Origin: Pieris napi | Taxonomy: Eukaryota > Arthropoda > Insecta > Lepidoptera > Pieridae | NCBI RefSeq assembly: GCF_905475465.1 | Contig: NC_062251.1 | Location: 8,859,001 to 8,923,000, forward strand | Direction of reading: 5' to 3' | DNA: 64,000 nt | Shown: in pieces, positions 10,311 to 20,784 of the stretch | How the letters are laid out: the number at the start of each line of letters is the position of its first letter | Numbering within the stretch: position 1 is the stretch's first letter | The notes under the pieces: model-generated | Databases searched by the model: none | The model's input: the letters and a program-made list of their open reading frames with translations, nothing else | Told to the model about the DNA's origin: nothing | Made by a program: the position numbers and the translations under genes

Positions 10311-11050
10311 GTTTAAAGTTACTTTGGACACTTTTCTGAAATCCTTATACTTTTCGAAAAATAATATAATTCTGTAATTTCCCATATATGGCATAATATG
10401 CAGTAACGTCTCAAATTCCCCTTGCCATTTTTGGCATCAAATGCAGTCATGGTTATTTTGAATGTTTAATGGGTTTCCCCTTGCCCCTCAAAAATATATT
10501 AGATGAGGTTGGGTTAGGATAAGAATATTTTTTTAGAAAATAAAACTCAGGAAATTATTTTAACTGAAAAAATTAATCTATTGGATGAGATCTGTTGAAG
10601 AACACATTTTGCGCCTTAATTAAATACCTATCTATAATTTAAGTAGTGTGAAATGCTCTAAAACAATTTATCTCTTTATAAAGGCAAAGATGTACATTGC
10701 ATTTCTCACATTTCACGTAGGATTTTCCTGAGATCCCTTCTGAATTTTTTCCGACATATGTTGATGTCAAATTGACAACTTTGTTGTCTAGCCATGTAAC
10801 CACAGATATTTCCACCTCATCTATTTGTATGACATTCTCAACGCTGTAGCTTCTTCCTTGTCTTGTCATTTGCGCATTATTTGGTAGATTATGGTTAGGG
10901 AAGCGTTACCGATTCACGGTACCTAAGGGCATTATTCCTTTTTTATGTACTGCAGCAATGAGCTGCAAACTTGTGTACCAATTGTCGAAAAACAATTTGT
11001 AGGTCATATGTTCAGGAATACTGGTTGATAAACGCATGGCTACATTACTA
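10311..11050 (-). mobile_element. piggyBac transposon fragment
   Basis: The minus strand carries a piggyBac transposase C-terminal portion and its 3' flank. From about 11050 to 10870 come degenerate pieces equivalent to the frame at 20777-21005 (MAMRLST, PEHM.YKLFFDNWYTS, KKGI, LGTVNR). Then 10639-10869 reads EISVVTWLDNKVVNLTSTYV and the Cys-rich tail KCEKCNVHLC...NCFRAFH, which is the terminal RING/PHD-like zinc domain of piggyBac transposases. The DDD catalytic core is only partly present. The fragment sits between two parts of Jockey-like gags (9787-10310 and 11056-11236), probably inserted into one. Confidence 0.75.
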
Positions 11051-11055
11051 CTTAC

Positions 11056-11236
11056 TCCCAGTCTGCCTATATTCTTTGGCCATCTCCATGTGAGCCGACT
11101 CTGTTGGGCGTTTTACGCGAGTTAAGGCCGGGCTCAACGTCTCTACTAAGGTCCGTCTAGCTGGTGTTGAGGACGTAAAGGGAGTGGAGGCTTTGCTAGT
11201 TGGTGGAATCACTTTGGGTGGGGTTCGGGATGACAT
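11056..11236 (-). pseudogene. Jockey-like gag N-terminus
   Basis: An ATG at 11236 begins MSSRTPPKVIPPTS and continues TPARRTLVETLSPALTRVKR and AHMEMAKEYRQ. This matches the start of the JkB gag at 29333 (MLPRTPPKST..., SRRALVDTLSPSFTR, HMEMARDFRR) and the general 'M..[RS][TS]P' start of JkA and JkC gags. It fixes the true gag start of this lineage and shows that a copy's 5' part survives beside the piggyBac fragment. Its immediate 5' flank (11237-11400) is a non-coding leader. Confidence 0.6.
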
Positions 11237-11420
11237 TTTGTTGGTATAAGGTGGGGGGGCTGGATTGTAGTTGTCTATATACTGGTGTGTTCGCCTAAAG
11301 ACAAGATAGGGCTTACACTATTGGTATTCTAAAAATCTTCTAATAGTCTTTTGATGTTTGAAAAATGTGTTTTGAATTAAATGGGTCTATAGTGTGTAAT
11401 TTATGTTGGTGAGGATGTAT

Positions 11421-13000
11421 TTATTTAAGGACAAAATAGGGCTTAAGCGAAATGGTCGGTGGTGATCTCCCTCGGTCATCCAAAGTCGAGTTGGACGCGA
11501 AGAGACAGCCCAAAAGGTCGGCCTTCTCCTTCGCAGTGTGGGCCAGAGAGTCATCCTCCCTGTGCAGTGGCGGAATGGAGGGCTGACAAAAATTCCCCTG
11601 GACAGCTTTGGCGAGAGACCAGAAGGCTCGAGTCCCTGAAGGGAGTTGGGCCAATCTCTCGCCAAATCTGGCAATGTGCTCTGACTTTGCCTTAGTGATT
11701 TCCCGTTTGAAGGACCTGGAGGCTGAGTTATATGCTGTTTTAAGTTCGCTGGTATTGGCATCACGAGATTTCGCCGCTTCCGCCCATGCCTTAAAGCATT
11801 CTCGCTTTCGACGCGAGGCCGCCTTGCAAGAACGTTTAAACCAGGGCTGAGACTTGCCACCGATCGGCACCGCAGAAAATGGAATAAAGAGTTCCATGCC
11901 CTGCAGAACCACTTCGGCGACAGAGGCGGCGACGGAATCTGGAGCTTCCGGCGAAAAGCACATAGGCCCCCAAGGGTAGGACGCAAAGAAAGACCGCATC
12001 CCGTCCCAATCTGCTGACTTATAGTGCCAAATACGGCGACAACCCATAAAGCGGGGCCGTGAAGGGCGCGTAGATGGCACAGTACTCCGGACCACACAAT
12101 GATCTGATGAACCCAATGGCGGGTCAACAGAGACTTGATAGTTCTCCGGATGTGAAGTCAGCAGAAGGTCCAACAAAGAGGGTTTATGACCATCCACATC
12201 TGGTATTCGCGTAATCGCAGGGACCATTTGTGTCAGGTCGTAGGCTAAGGCAAAGTCGTGAAAGGATCTTCCCGCGTGATCGGTAGTTTCAGAGCCGAGC
12301 CAATCGGCATGGTGGGCGTTAAAATCGCCAAGTATCACCATTTCAGCGGTAGGAACCCTTTCGAGCAGGGAATCTGTAGCCATTTGGATGTGCTCAATGA
12401 GTCGGTCAGTTTCGGTATTTCCGCTATGGACCTATACAGGCATTCGTAGAATCGCGGATGGTCATCGCAGTCTACGCGCAGCCAGAGGTTAGATAGGTCC
12501 CTTCCTTCAAGCGTCCCGAGGCGACGAGAACAGATATCCTCTCTGACGTACACGCAAACTCCCGCCCGCGGCACAAATGAATGTTCCAATTTGTACCCCG
12601 GGTAGGAGAGGTAGGAAGTATCAGCCGGGGAGGAAATCTGAGTCTCGGTAAGAAAGAGCAAGGCCGGCTTCGCAGTCTCTAAATGGTAGTGGACTGCGTT
12701 GATATTGGTATTGAGCCCCCTAACATTTGTGAAGTCCACGGCGAGTGTGGACGGGGGTGCCTTTGTAGGATTGCTCCGTTTGCCCCGAGAACGATTAATG
12801 TTATTTTTACCGAGCGCAGAATTGCCCCCCCCAGAATACGAAGGGCAGCCTGTGCGTCCACCACCGGGCGCAGAGTGTCCCGGTGTTGGACGCCCAGAGG
12901 GGGATTCTCCACCGCGAGCGCGTGTGGTACCCCCCTGGGGTAGATTCTGTTTTTTTGTGTTATGTGTTTTTTTAGGGTTGTAGTTCAGGTTTAAAGACAT
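11421..13000 (-). pseudogene. LINE endonuclease and pre-RT region, frameshifted
   Basis: The upstream frame (12335-13000) encodes a Pro/Gly/Arg-rich leader, then FTNVRGLNTNINAVHYHLET, LLFLTETQISSPADTSYLSY and a VCVYVREDICSRR strand. After a frameshift near 12380 the downstream frame (11421-12383) gives MVILGDFNAHHADWLG, LLDLLLTSHPENYQ and LGSSDHCVVRS (the SDH motif), followed by the basic linker that precedes RT (QPWFKRSCKAASRRKREC). This is a familiar insect LINE family type with higher GC than the Jk elements. It is truncated at about 11455 before the RT. A start at 12998-13000 is plausible as the element's own ORF2 start. Confidence 0.78.
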
Positions 13001-13203
13001 TTATTCTCATAACAGACAATAGTCACTTACATGAGAACTTATATACTAAAAGGTCATGCTTCAAGGATCAATTAGAGAAGTAGAACTTGGGTGGACTTTC
13101 ATTTACGCAGGTAACTGGGATCACTCAAGAGATGGTCTTTTAGTCTAAATTTAAATATTGCCAGGCTGCGCTCAATGTTTTTTTACCGTTATTGCTTCTA
13201 AAC

Positions 13204-14882
13204 CTAGGTACAATAAGATTGTGAGGGTTCGCTAGTCTCCTGCTCGGTGTTTGTGTATGTGTTGTTGATTTTAAGTGTTCCCGGGTGTATGTTGATAGCT
13301 TTCTCTTTTAAAAGTTTGTTTGTGATGGACCATGCGTCGTCCTTATCCTGGGCCTCGCACAAAGCCCGAAAGCTGTCTGTCGAGGCCCGGCGGATCTCGG
13401 ACGCATAATTCTTTTCCCTATAGTATAGGGAAACAAAAAAGATGGGCAAACGTTCTAAAAGGAGGGCCAGATGAAATTTAAAAATTTACAGGCGGGCCAA
13501 AAAAAAAAAAAAAAAAAGTTATAGGCCTAAACCTTTTTATTGTTTAATTTTACATCATACACAACTTATATACTAAAATGGTAAAAACTTCCAAACAAGT
13601 CACAAAAAATGATTAATCTTTAGAAGAGCATGAAGGCGTATGAGACAGATGAAACTGTGACTGAGATTCTAAAAGTTGATCATAATCTGGTAGAAACTGA
13701 GATGAGCTGATTCGTAGTAGTGAAGCTAAATTATCAAAATTATTAATTATCAAAATCGTGTCGCGGGCCGGATCAGACTAGCCCGAGGGCCGCACTTTGC
13801 CCGCGGGCCGTACTTTGCCCATGACTGGGCAAAGTAAAGTACGGCCCAGTAGTATAGGGCCTATACTGTTCGAATAGATCGGGTGAGGGTGTATTGTTTA
13901 ATCGTGTTGTGCGATGCAGAATCCGATGTAATTGGATGCATTTGGTCATTCCAGAAGGGGGCTTTACTTGTGTGTTTGCTGGTTTTGACAGGAAATGACT
14001 TTGTACAGGCGTCGTTGATAATACGCGTCGTGTGTTCTACGATCGAGTCGAGTTCGGTGGGTGAAATGTTGAAGAAGTTTGTGTCCAAGATTTGACTATC
14101 GGCAATTTTGGAAAGCAGATTTTCCTTGAATGTGTGCCAGTTTGCATTTTTAGTGCGGTATAAAAAGATGCTTTGGTTGGGTGTCGCGGTTGACGGATTT
14201 TGCAGTTTAATTTTGAATGTGATTATGTTGTGTTGAGTGGATGGGAATAGGTTAGGCCTGACTTCCCAGTGTGTTATTTTGTTAAAGAGAGGTGTGGTAC
14301 TAAAGCTTAGATCGATAATGGAAGAGCGAGGGCGGCCGTGTGTGATAGTTTCGAAGGTAGGTGTATTACCTACATTGCACTGGTGTAAGTCCGCGGAACT
14401 CATAAGGTCGACCAGATCATGGCCCCGTCTATTGCTACGCGGGTAGCGACCTCCACCCCAATGTGAATGCCATGCGTCAAAGTTACCGCAGACTGCGCTA
14501 GACGCGTGAGGATGTTGAATGATGAAGTTTTCTAATGTGTTGAGTGTGTCATTGTTGTCTGTTTCTGCCTCTATGTAAACAGAAGCCACGTATAGTGTGG
14601 AGGTACGAGTGGGTATGGAGATGATGGCCAGGTTGCCGGTAGAGTGTTGTGTGAGTAGCATGGCATTGATGTTTGGTCGTGTAACTATACAGGCTTTCGT
14701 AATTCCTCCCCGATTGGTTTGGAATGTGCGTAGGCCTGGTATATGTGTGTGTTGTTACCTAGATATGGCTCAGAGATGATTGCAATGTCTGTGTAATTGT
14801 TATCAAAGTGTAATTTGAGCTCATGGAATGCATTGCGAGACCTATCGAGGTTCGCCTGTAAGATATTAAAATGTGTATGCAT
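13204..14882 (-). pseudogene. JkA copy 1 ORF2: endonuclease and linker
   Basis: ORF2 begins MHTHFNILQANLDRSRNAF at 14882, a few bases after the gag stop. It continues through TDIAIISEPYLGNNTH (metal-binding Glu), SAVCGNFDAWHSHWGG (GDFNAWH motif with Asp displaced), RSSIIDLSFSTT and a TQHNIITF block in place of the catalytic SDH. A frame break lies near 14690. The linker continues through TKSFPVKTSKHTSKAPFWND, is interrupted by the hAT-like insertion, and resumes at 13430 with NYASEIRRASTDSF and DDAWSITNKLLKEKAINI. It ends at 13204 before the RT fingers. Confidence 0.75.
13430..13855. mobile_element. hAT-like non-autonomous element inside JkA copy 1
   Basis: Comparison with the uninterrupted JkA copy at 24541-24600 (CATAATTC...CCCTATACTGTTCG) shows about 430 extra bases between CCCTATA and CTGTTCG. 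The right end reads GCGGGCCGTACTTTGCCCAT, i.e. on the other strand CAGTCATGGGCAAAGTACGG, the typical hAT 'CAG..GTGGGCAAA...GCGGGCC' terminus. The left end has the counterpart GATGGGCAAACG...GGGCC. A TATAGTATAGGG motif occurs on both sides and suggests an approximately 8-bp duplication plus small rearrangements. The interior has no transposase. The A-run at 13501-13517 lies inside. Confidence 0.65.
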
Positions 14883-14899
14883 GTTTAACTGTAATTGAT

Positions 14900-16035
14900 T
14901 TTGGCCTCGACGCGGGGCACGCATGGATTTCACTTTGGGGCAGTTCTCGCTGTCAGCGCGATGGCTAACGTCGGTCGTAGATTTATACTGGTGGTTTTGC
15001 TCATTGCAGTTAATGCAGCAAGGCTTCTATGAGGCTCTCGCCTTGCTGCATTCGCCCGTTGTGTGTGTGTTTGCGCATTTGGCGCAGGTGGGGACGGTGG
15101 CTGGGCAGCGGCTTTTGGTGTGCCCAAAACCTTGGCAGTTTCTGCATTGTATGAATGGTGAGAAATTCTCACAGTGGACTCTTTGGTAAGTAATTGAGAC
15201 CCTCTCGAGTTCCAGGAACTTACGCCATGCTGTCGGCGAGGTGTTAAGTACAATGTTATAAAGGTTATCGTTCCTATTGTTCCGTTTGAATTTGATATTA
15301 AATTTCTCTAATTTGAGTGAGGGGTTTTGATCCTTGATCGCATTGATAATTTCCTCGGCGGGAGTGTCTTTGCTGATACCTTTTATGTGAATCACGGGAT
15401 CGAGACGACGCTCCTCTTCTGCATTGAGCGAGCCTGTCTTTTTTAAATGTGATGCGTGTTGTGACTACTATTGATGGCCCAGACTCTTTTTTGGAGGTGG
15501 CCGCAATGCTGGCGTAAGACCTATTGTGCCCAGAGGGGGCGTTACTTTCTGTGGTGGCCGATTCTAAAGTTTTTATTTTTTCCATAAGCTTGTTCATTTT
15601 TTTAGTGTTCTGGTCGAGAAGCGTGGAATGCTCCTGAAGTTTAGCGAGGAGTACATCCTGTTGGGGTGGAAAGGTTGGATGGACTGTAAAAGTGGTATCC
15701 GGACACGTTATGCTGGGGGGTGGTTGCGGTATCTCCGTTATGCTTGGTGTTGGGCCGGGTGCGAGACACGTGAGCCTGGTCTGAATAATTTTTGTTGCAT
15801 TCTCTAAGGACACAGTAATGCAGTTTTTTATTTCGGTTTTTATGTTCCTTGAGGCCCCGAGCGCCTCTTTTGCTTTGTTTAGCCATTCGCAGGGTTCATT
15901 AATAGGATTAGTGTGGTCGCTGATGACCAACTTGGAGGGAGAGCGGGCAAACGCCGGGCGAAGCGCCTCCGACTGCGCGTTTACCGCAGCGGACGAGGAG
16001 GTTTCTTTGGTGGTTTTGGGTGATGAGCGGAACAT
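14900..16035 (-). pseudogene. JkA copy 1 gag (ORF1)
   Basis: ATG at 16035 starts MFRSSPKTTKETSSS. A helical basic segment follows (CEWLNKAKEALGASRNIKTE), then a Pro-rich stretch, a short coiled coil (LDQNTKKMNKLMEKIKTLES) and the 'GPSIVV' strand. After the deletion at about 15452 the protein resumes in another frame with IHIKGISKDTPAEEIINAIK, NNRNDNLYNIVLNTSP, VSITYQRVHCENFSPFIQCR and C2HC knuckles (CRNCQGFGHTKSRC, CAKCANTHTTGEC). This is the Jockey-clade PRE_C2HC gag, an RNA-binding particle protein. The loss removes the GEPSSTPQKLVEKV to NFESNENTHHI segment retained at 25677-25850. Confidence 0.8.
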
Positions 16036-17022
16036 ATTGAGTTAAGTTTTTTAGGTTAAACTTGACTGAGACTAAATATATTTAAAAGCCGTGAAGTGAA
16101 ATTGAGTGTTATTTAAGAAAATAGCCGAATGCTTTGTTATTGAAAACGACGTTAAGACTGTAATTAACTGACCCTAATAAAAGGTTGGCGCACGTGCAAA
16201 AACAAAGGGGACCGACGCTATAGATGTATTTATTATTGTTTAATATTTTAACTATGAGGGATTATTATCGCAAAGACTTTAAAAGATAGGAATTTATTAT
16301 ATTTATAACAATGAAAATTTAGGATGTTTCTAAAGTTGTTGAGTATAAAATATAGAAAAACTAAACTCTTTAACGCACGATTTTACCTGAAAGGCAATTC
16401 CTTTCTAAGCGGACAAACAAATTTAATGATATGAACAATTATTTATTTATTTCAGATGAAAAATTTCTAATTGAATTTTAATCTTTTGGCTCCGGACGAA
16501 CGTGTGTGTAGTCTTTTACTGTAGCTAGCAGTGGGTTTTGATTAGAATTTAAATTAAATTAAAAAAAAAAAAGAGTAGCTGGCGGTTAAAATGACTTAAA
16601 TTGAAAACTGAATGACCCTATATAAATTGAAAACTGTATCGCCTGTTTAAAATGTATGAAATAGAATTTAAAATGAATTCAGTTTAAAATAAAAATGAAA
16701 TAAAATTGGCGCGTGACAATTGACGTTAAAATAATGCAAGATTCAACAATTAAAAATGAAAATTAACTAAAAATACTGATTAGTAGTAGATGGCTGGCCG
16801 AGAGATTGCTGGTAGACGCAGCAGCAGCGATTCCGTCGGGTGAGAACTCACACCGATAAGCTCACAGTAAACAACTCCCGAACACAAGATCGTCGCAAGA
16901 ACACAAACTTTTTGACTCGTTATTCGCAGAGGAATAAGAAATTCCAAGTCAAATGAGTGATTATTCGCGAGAGCGGAGATGACCGTTCAGAAAGGCAGCT
17001 AGAGTGAGACTCTGATAAAAAG
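16036..17022 (-). other. JkA 5' leader region
   Basis: Non-coding. The gag-proximal 110 bp (TTTAAAAGCCGTGAAGT block) recurs upstream of the gag in JkA copy 3 (about 40830-40935), confirming it is element sequence. The distal part has no second copy in the window, so assignment to JkA rests on continuity up to the CTTTTTATC end at 17014-17022. It holds an A-run at 16559-16571 and a short GC-richer patch near 16795-16870. Confidence 0.5.
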
Positions 17023-17093
17023 GTTAGGTCAATGTACCTATAGGTGTTTAAATAAAGGTTTACAAATTAGTTAAATACTTAAGCGGATGAAGT
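17023..17093. repeat. Dispersed repeat DR1, copy 1 (partial)
   Basis: The sequence beginning GTTAGGTCAATGTACCTATA continues through TTTACAAATTAGTTAAATAC and GCGGATGAAGTATAATA. The same sequence occurs at 29901-30177 and 57709-57940. Here only about 70 bp remain before a perfect hairpin at the R1-like junction. Copies 2 and 3 both lead into copia-derived sequence at their other end, so DR1 is probably a 3' part of a copia-like element or a short repeat inserted beside it. Confidence 0.7.
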
Positions 17094-17120
17094 ATAATAA
17101 TCGTTATTATACTTCATCGA
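17086..17120. repeat. Perfect inverted repeat at a junction
   Basis: GATGAAGTATAATAA is followed by TCG and then its reverse complement TTATTATACTTCATC. The hairpin marks the junction between repeat DR1 and the R1-like gag fragment. It is probably produced by fold-back during insertion or repair and is not a terminator or gene. Confidence 0.7.
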
Positions 17121-18105
17121 GCTACCTCAAAGGGCGGTCCGCTCCGATTTCATACCGACAGGAGCTCCACCCAATGAGGAGCTTCCCTTTGCACACTTTC
17201 TCGGCGGCGGCGACCGGACACAGGAGGAACATCTCCCCCAAGCCCCGTATCCCACGCCTCAAAATCTTACCCGGCTTGATCGCTGAGGCCAGGCACCCAC
17301 CCATGGCAGCCACCGCCTCCGTGACATCCCTCTCAGTGACGCTGTCGTCAAGGTCTCGAATAAGGAGGTCCGCACATTTGACGGGCCTCCCCACCAAGGC
17401 TTCCCCCGACAGCACCACACGAAGCCTATCCGCCAGGGCATCAGCCAAGGAGGATAACATCGTCCAACTCTTCCTCCCCGGACGACCTCGCTAACCTAAG
17501 ATCCACACTGGCGGGGGCCCCATAATCGGAGAGATTCTCCGCACAAGGCAAGCCTCTCTACAAGGCAAGATTGGCCGCAACTCTCCCTCCGCCTCCTCCA
17601 ATCCCACCATATGAGAAGCCGCCTTTTTCGGTGGCTTACCCTTGGCAGGTGGAGAAGAACTTTTTCTTCCCATCCCGCCCTGGGCTCTTAGAATGAGCCC
17701 GCTTTCTAACAAAAGTGCCAATGGGCACATCGTCGTCACTATCGGACGACGACGGAAACTTGCCCACAGATCTCCTCATGAATGAAAATGCATATGTATA
17801 AGATGAATGAATAAAATGAAATTATATAAATAATATAATACACCACACACTAAAACTAAATTAAATTAAGATTAACTCTAACTTAAAATTAAAATTAAAT
17901 ATATAGTCTCAATCCACTTCGGTGTGACGAAGTCCAATCTTCGGACGCCCACTCACTTCGGTGTGAGACACGTCCAACTTTCAGCTGTCCACCAAGCTTG
18001 TCAACAACAAGATGGCGGACCAACGCGTCACGGAAAAAACCCCACCCTTGGCACCAAACTTGTAAACAACAAGATGGCGGCCAATAATTCACTTTCAATT
18101 TATGA
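17121..18105 (-). mobile_element. R1-like LINE, copy 1: 5' region and partial gag
   Basis: Minus strand: a 5' leader (18105 to about 17765), then gag ORF1 frames. The leader contains two near-identical 'CACCAA[GA]CTTGT[CA]AACAACAAGATGG' units (17990-18018 and 18051-18079) and two CACTTCGGTGTGA motifs. The whole unit is virtually identical to 26569-27553: I spotted only two differences between 17461-18180 and 26909-27628. It is cut at 17121 inside the gag, before the zinc knuckles. Its 5' end joins JkB endonuclease sequence at about 18105, at the same point as in copy 2. Confidence 0.78.
17122..17763 (-). pseudogene. R1-like gag (ORF1), copy 1
   Basis: The frame at 17491-17739 encodes a Lys/Pro-rich N-terminal part (GRKSSSPPAKGKPPKKAASH). 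After a frame break the frame 17122-17460 gives MLSSLADALADRLRVVLSGE, VKCADLLIRDLDDSVTERDV and a RRGIRGLGEMFLLCPVAAAE strand. This is the RNA-recognition-like segment that precedes CCHC knuckles in R1-clade gags. The knuckles are lost to truncation here but are present in copy 2 (26288-26600) and copy 3 (42806-43087). Confidence 0.72.
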
Positions 18106-19125
18106 GTATGTTGTCTCCTCTTTTATTTTTCCGGTTGTATCGGTGGCCTCCCCAACTTGAGTTCCAGGCGTTAAAATCCCCGCAAACCAAAGTATGTGTG
18201 TTTTTGTGGTTTAATAGGAAGTTTCAAGCGCATGCATAGTATCGTGTGCGTCGTTGTCGGGCTCAATGTATATTGAGGCGACGTAAAGTTTAATTGTAGG
18301 TGTAGTAGGTATTACGATGATTATTAAATTTTTTGTGCAGTATTGTGACAGCGCAAATGCGTTGATGCTTGACTTGGTGTAAATGCAGGCCTTCGTTCTT
18401 CCGTCCGTGTTGGACTGAAATGATCGCAGGCCTGGGATAGGTTTAGCTACATCGTTACTAGTATATGGTTCTTGTATGAATGCAATATCGGTGATATTGT
18501 TGATGAAATTAATTTTAAACTCGTGGAAACTATTGCTAGACCTATCTAGGTTCGCTTGTGTATCTGTTAGTTTGTGTAATGACATATTTTATATGTAATT
18601 TACTTTGGCTTGAACGCGGGCGCGCATGGCAATCACTTTGGGGCACTTGTCACTGTGCGGTGGTTAATTGGGGAGCTTCCGCTGAATCGGGCGTTGTGTT
18701 CGCTTCAGTTAACACAACGGGGGGTTTCGGTGCTCGGGGCGCTGCACTCAGATGTTATGTGCTGTGAGCTAGCGCATTTTGCGCATGTGGGGGCCGTGGC
18801 GGGACACCTTGATTGTCAGTGTCCGAAGTCTAGGCACTTCCTGCATTGCATGAAACGCCCAAAGTCCTCCACGTGCACCCGTTGGTAAGCCAGGTTGACG
18901 CGGCCCAAGTATATGAAAGCTCTCCACGCGATGGGTGAGGTGTCAAGTACTATATTATATAGTTTGTCGTTTCTATTTTTTTGTGTGAATTTAATGTTGA
19001 ATTCTTGTGAGCGGAGAGAGGGATTTTGGTCTTTGAGGGTTTGTATTAATTCGGTTTCGGGGATCTCTTTGGAGATGCCCTTGACCGCTATGAGTGGGTT
19101 GTACCTCCGCTCCTCGTGTGCTATC
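18106..19125 (-). mobile_element. JkB copy 1: gag C-terminus and ORF2 start
   Basis: The gag part (about 19125-18595) is degenerate but keeps the KGISKEIPETE region, the YQRVHVEDFGRFMQC block and knuckle remnants, matching 28036-28530 at roughly 90%. ORF2 opens at 18585 with MSLHKLTDTQANLDRS and continues TDIAFIQEPYTSNDVAKPIP and IKLYVASIYIEPDNDAH. It reaches the GDFNAW[HN] motif (VCGDFNAWNSSWGGH near 18145-18190) and ends at about 18105, where R1-like leader begins. At the other end, a gypsy protease begins at about 19125. Confidence 0.72.
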
Positions 19126-19606
19126 TACGAGCTGTTCCATTTGCGTACATCTCTTCAAACTCTTTTTTCGCAATAAGCAGTCTATCTGGGGCTAAACGTC
19201 TGGGACGAGCTGCGGCTGGTGGACCAGGGGTAGTACGTATATGATGCTTCGTTTGGTACTTGGTTTCTTTTGGCTTTCCAGTAGGTTTCGTTACATCTGG
19301 GTAGTTGCGAAGTAAGTCGTGTAAGTCGGACTTTTCAGCAACTGTTTTGATGGTCACCGTTTCCACAGCAATGTTGGCGCAGCGTAGCGCGTTGACGGAC
19401 AAACTTGTGAGGCCGTCGATGAGGCGGTGACGACGACAGTCCACTAATAGGTTGTAGTGGCCCAAGAAGTCAACACCAATGATGGGTCGTGTGACGTCCG
19501 CAACTACGAATCTCCAGGTGAAGTCCCGGCGAAGTCCGAGGTCCAGGTGTAAGGATATGTAGCCATACGTAGCTATGATGGGGACAAACGCTGTTTGACT
19601 TCCCAT
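19126..19606 (-). pseudogene. Ty3/gypsy retroelement protease and RT N-terminus
   Basis: The 161-residue frame reads MGSQTAFVPIIATYGYISLH, TWRFVVADVTRPIIGVDFLG (aspartic-protease C-terminal strand with the G-[AV]-D-F-L motif) and NLLVDCRRHRL. After a spacer come the start of the RT module, HHIRTTPGPPAAARPRRLAP, and AKKEFEEMYANGTAR. That order (protease, then the 'H.I.T.GP....RPRRL.P..L..AK.EF..M...G' RT lead) is diagnostic of gypsy-group pol. The catalytic DTG strand at the protease N-terminus and the RT palm are missing. It abuts JkE endonuclease at 19606 and JkB gag at 19125. Confidence 0.8.
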
Positions 19607-19609
19607 TTG

Positions 19610-20775
19610 TGTATGTGATGATATGTGTGTATTGATGAGAGCGTGAGGTTGATAATAGAAGACCTCTCCGTTCCGTGTGTAATTGTTTTGAATGTGGGCG
19701 TGTTGTCTGCATTATGTGGAGACTGTTTGAGTTAATAGTGTCTATTAAGTGCTGTTCCCGGATGTTATTCCGGGGGCTACCCCAGAGTTGGTTGGTTGGT
19801 GCCACGCCTTGAAGTCGCCGCCAATTACGATGTTTGAGTTAATGTAGGATTTTGTGAATGTATCTAGTATATCTAGGGTGTTATTGGTGTCGGTTTTCGG
19901 TTCAACGTAAACCGATGCGATGTATAGTTTTTGTTTTGGTGGGTATAGCAATAACTACTATATTCCCTGTGGTGTATTGAAATATGATGTGTGCGTTAAT
20001 GTCTGAGCGGGATATAATGCAGGCTTTTGTTGTGTCCGCCGAATCGGACTGAAACACGCGGAGGCCTGCAATATTTTTGACTGTGTTATTGCGAACAATA
20101 ACACCCTACACGAATGTAGGGTTCAGATATGATGGCGATGTCGAGTTTATTTGTGATAAAGTGGTGTTTGAGTTCTTGAGTGGCGTTGCGAGACCGGTCA
20201 AGGCCTGAATGATTTTAATGTTCCTGTGCATGTTTATATGTAATTAATTTTGGCCTCAACGCGGGCACGCATAGCTGAAACTTTGGGGCACCTCTCCGAG
20301 TCGGCACGGTGTTGTGTGTCGGTGTTTGTTTTGTATTGAGCATTATGTTCATTGCAATTGGCACACTTTTGTGTTAGCTCCTTGCACTCTGCTGTGGGAT
20401 GGTGCGCAGAGCACTTGGCACATGTGGGTGTATTTGCAGGGCAGCGGCTCTTGGTATGGCCGAAGTTTAGGCAGTTTTGACACTGTCTAAACGGTGAGAA
20501 GTTGCCACTGTGAACCCTCTGCATACCTATGTTAATTCTGCCTAGATCGGCAAGAGCCTTCCAGGCAGAGGGTGTTGTGTTAAGCACCGCGTTATATAAT
20601 GAAGTGTTCCTGTTGTTTGCAATAAATATAACGGTAAATGTGTGTTTAGTTAACGTCGTGTTTTGGTCTTTGATAGTTTTTATTAGTTCGAATTCGGGTA
20701 TGTTTTTTGATATTCCTTTATGAATAATCATGGGGTCTATACGTTTTTCTTCTTGTGTTTGAATTTGTGTATTTT
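19610..20775 (-). mobile_element. JkE copy 2: gag C-terminal half and ORF2 start
   Basis: The gag frame 20234-20731 runs MIIHKGISKNIPEFELIKTI, SLYNAVLNTTPSAWKALADL and NIGMQRVHSGNFSPFRQCQN, then knuckles CQNCLNFGHTKSRC, CAKCSAHHPTAEC and CANCNEHNAQYK, ending ARVEAKINYI. ORF2 follows at about 20220 but is split among frames. Visible pieces are the KLDIAIISEPY motif (about 20120), KLYIASVYVEPKTDTNNTLD and NIVIGGDFKAWHQ at 19745-19951 (GDFNAWH with Asn to Lys), and a terminal piece around 19610-19740. No RT is present. The neighbouring gypsy and piggyBac pieces bound it on both sides. Confidence 0.75.
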
Positions 20776-20784
20776 TTCAAACAC

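Larger units (their letters stand above)
13204..17022 (-). mobile_element. JkA copy 1: Jockey-like LINE, 5' part to pre-RT
   Basis: This is the longest JkA copy. In minus-strand order it has a 5' leader of about 980 bp (17022-16036), gag ORF1 (16035 to about 14900), then ORF2 endonuclease and the start of the pre-RT linker, stopping at about 13204 with no reverse transcriptase. Its 5' extremity reads CTTTTTATCAGAGTCTC on the minus strand and abuts the dispersed repeat at 17023. A hAT-like insertion (about 13430-13855) splits ORF2. Compared with copy 2 it lacks about 155 bp of ORF1 (deletion at about 15452), which breaks the frame. Confidence 0.8.

Noticed and set aside
11459..12983. Several plus-strand frames of 60-95 codons
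   Set aside because: They mirror the LINE endonuclease coding sequence on the minus strand and have no family resemblance.
13204..17022. Interpreting JkA copy 1 as a complete LINE
   Set aside because: It has no reverse transcriptase, RNase H or poly(A) tail, and the sequence changes at 13204.
17086..17120. Reading the perfect hairpin as a transcription terminator
   Set aside because: Intrinsic hairpin terminators are a bacterial feature. Here the inverted repeat coincides with a junction between two repeats.
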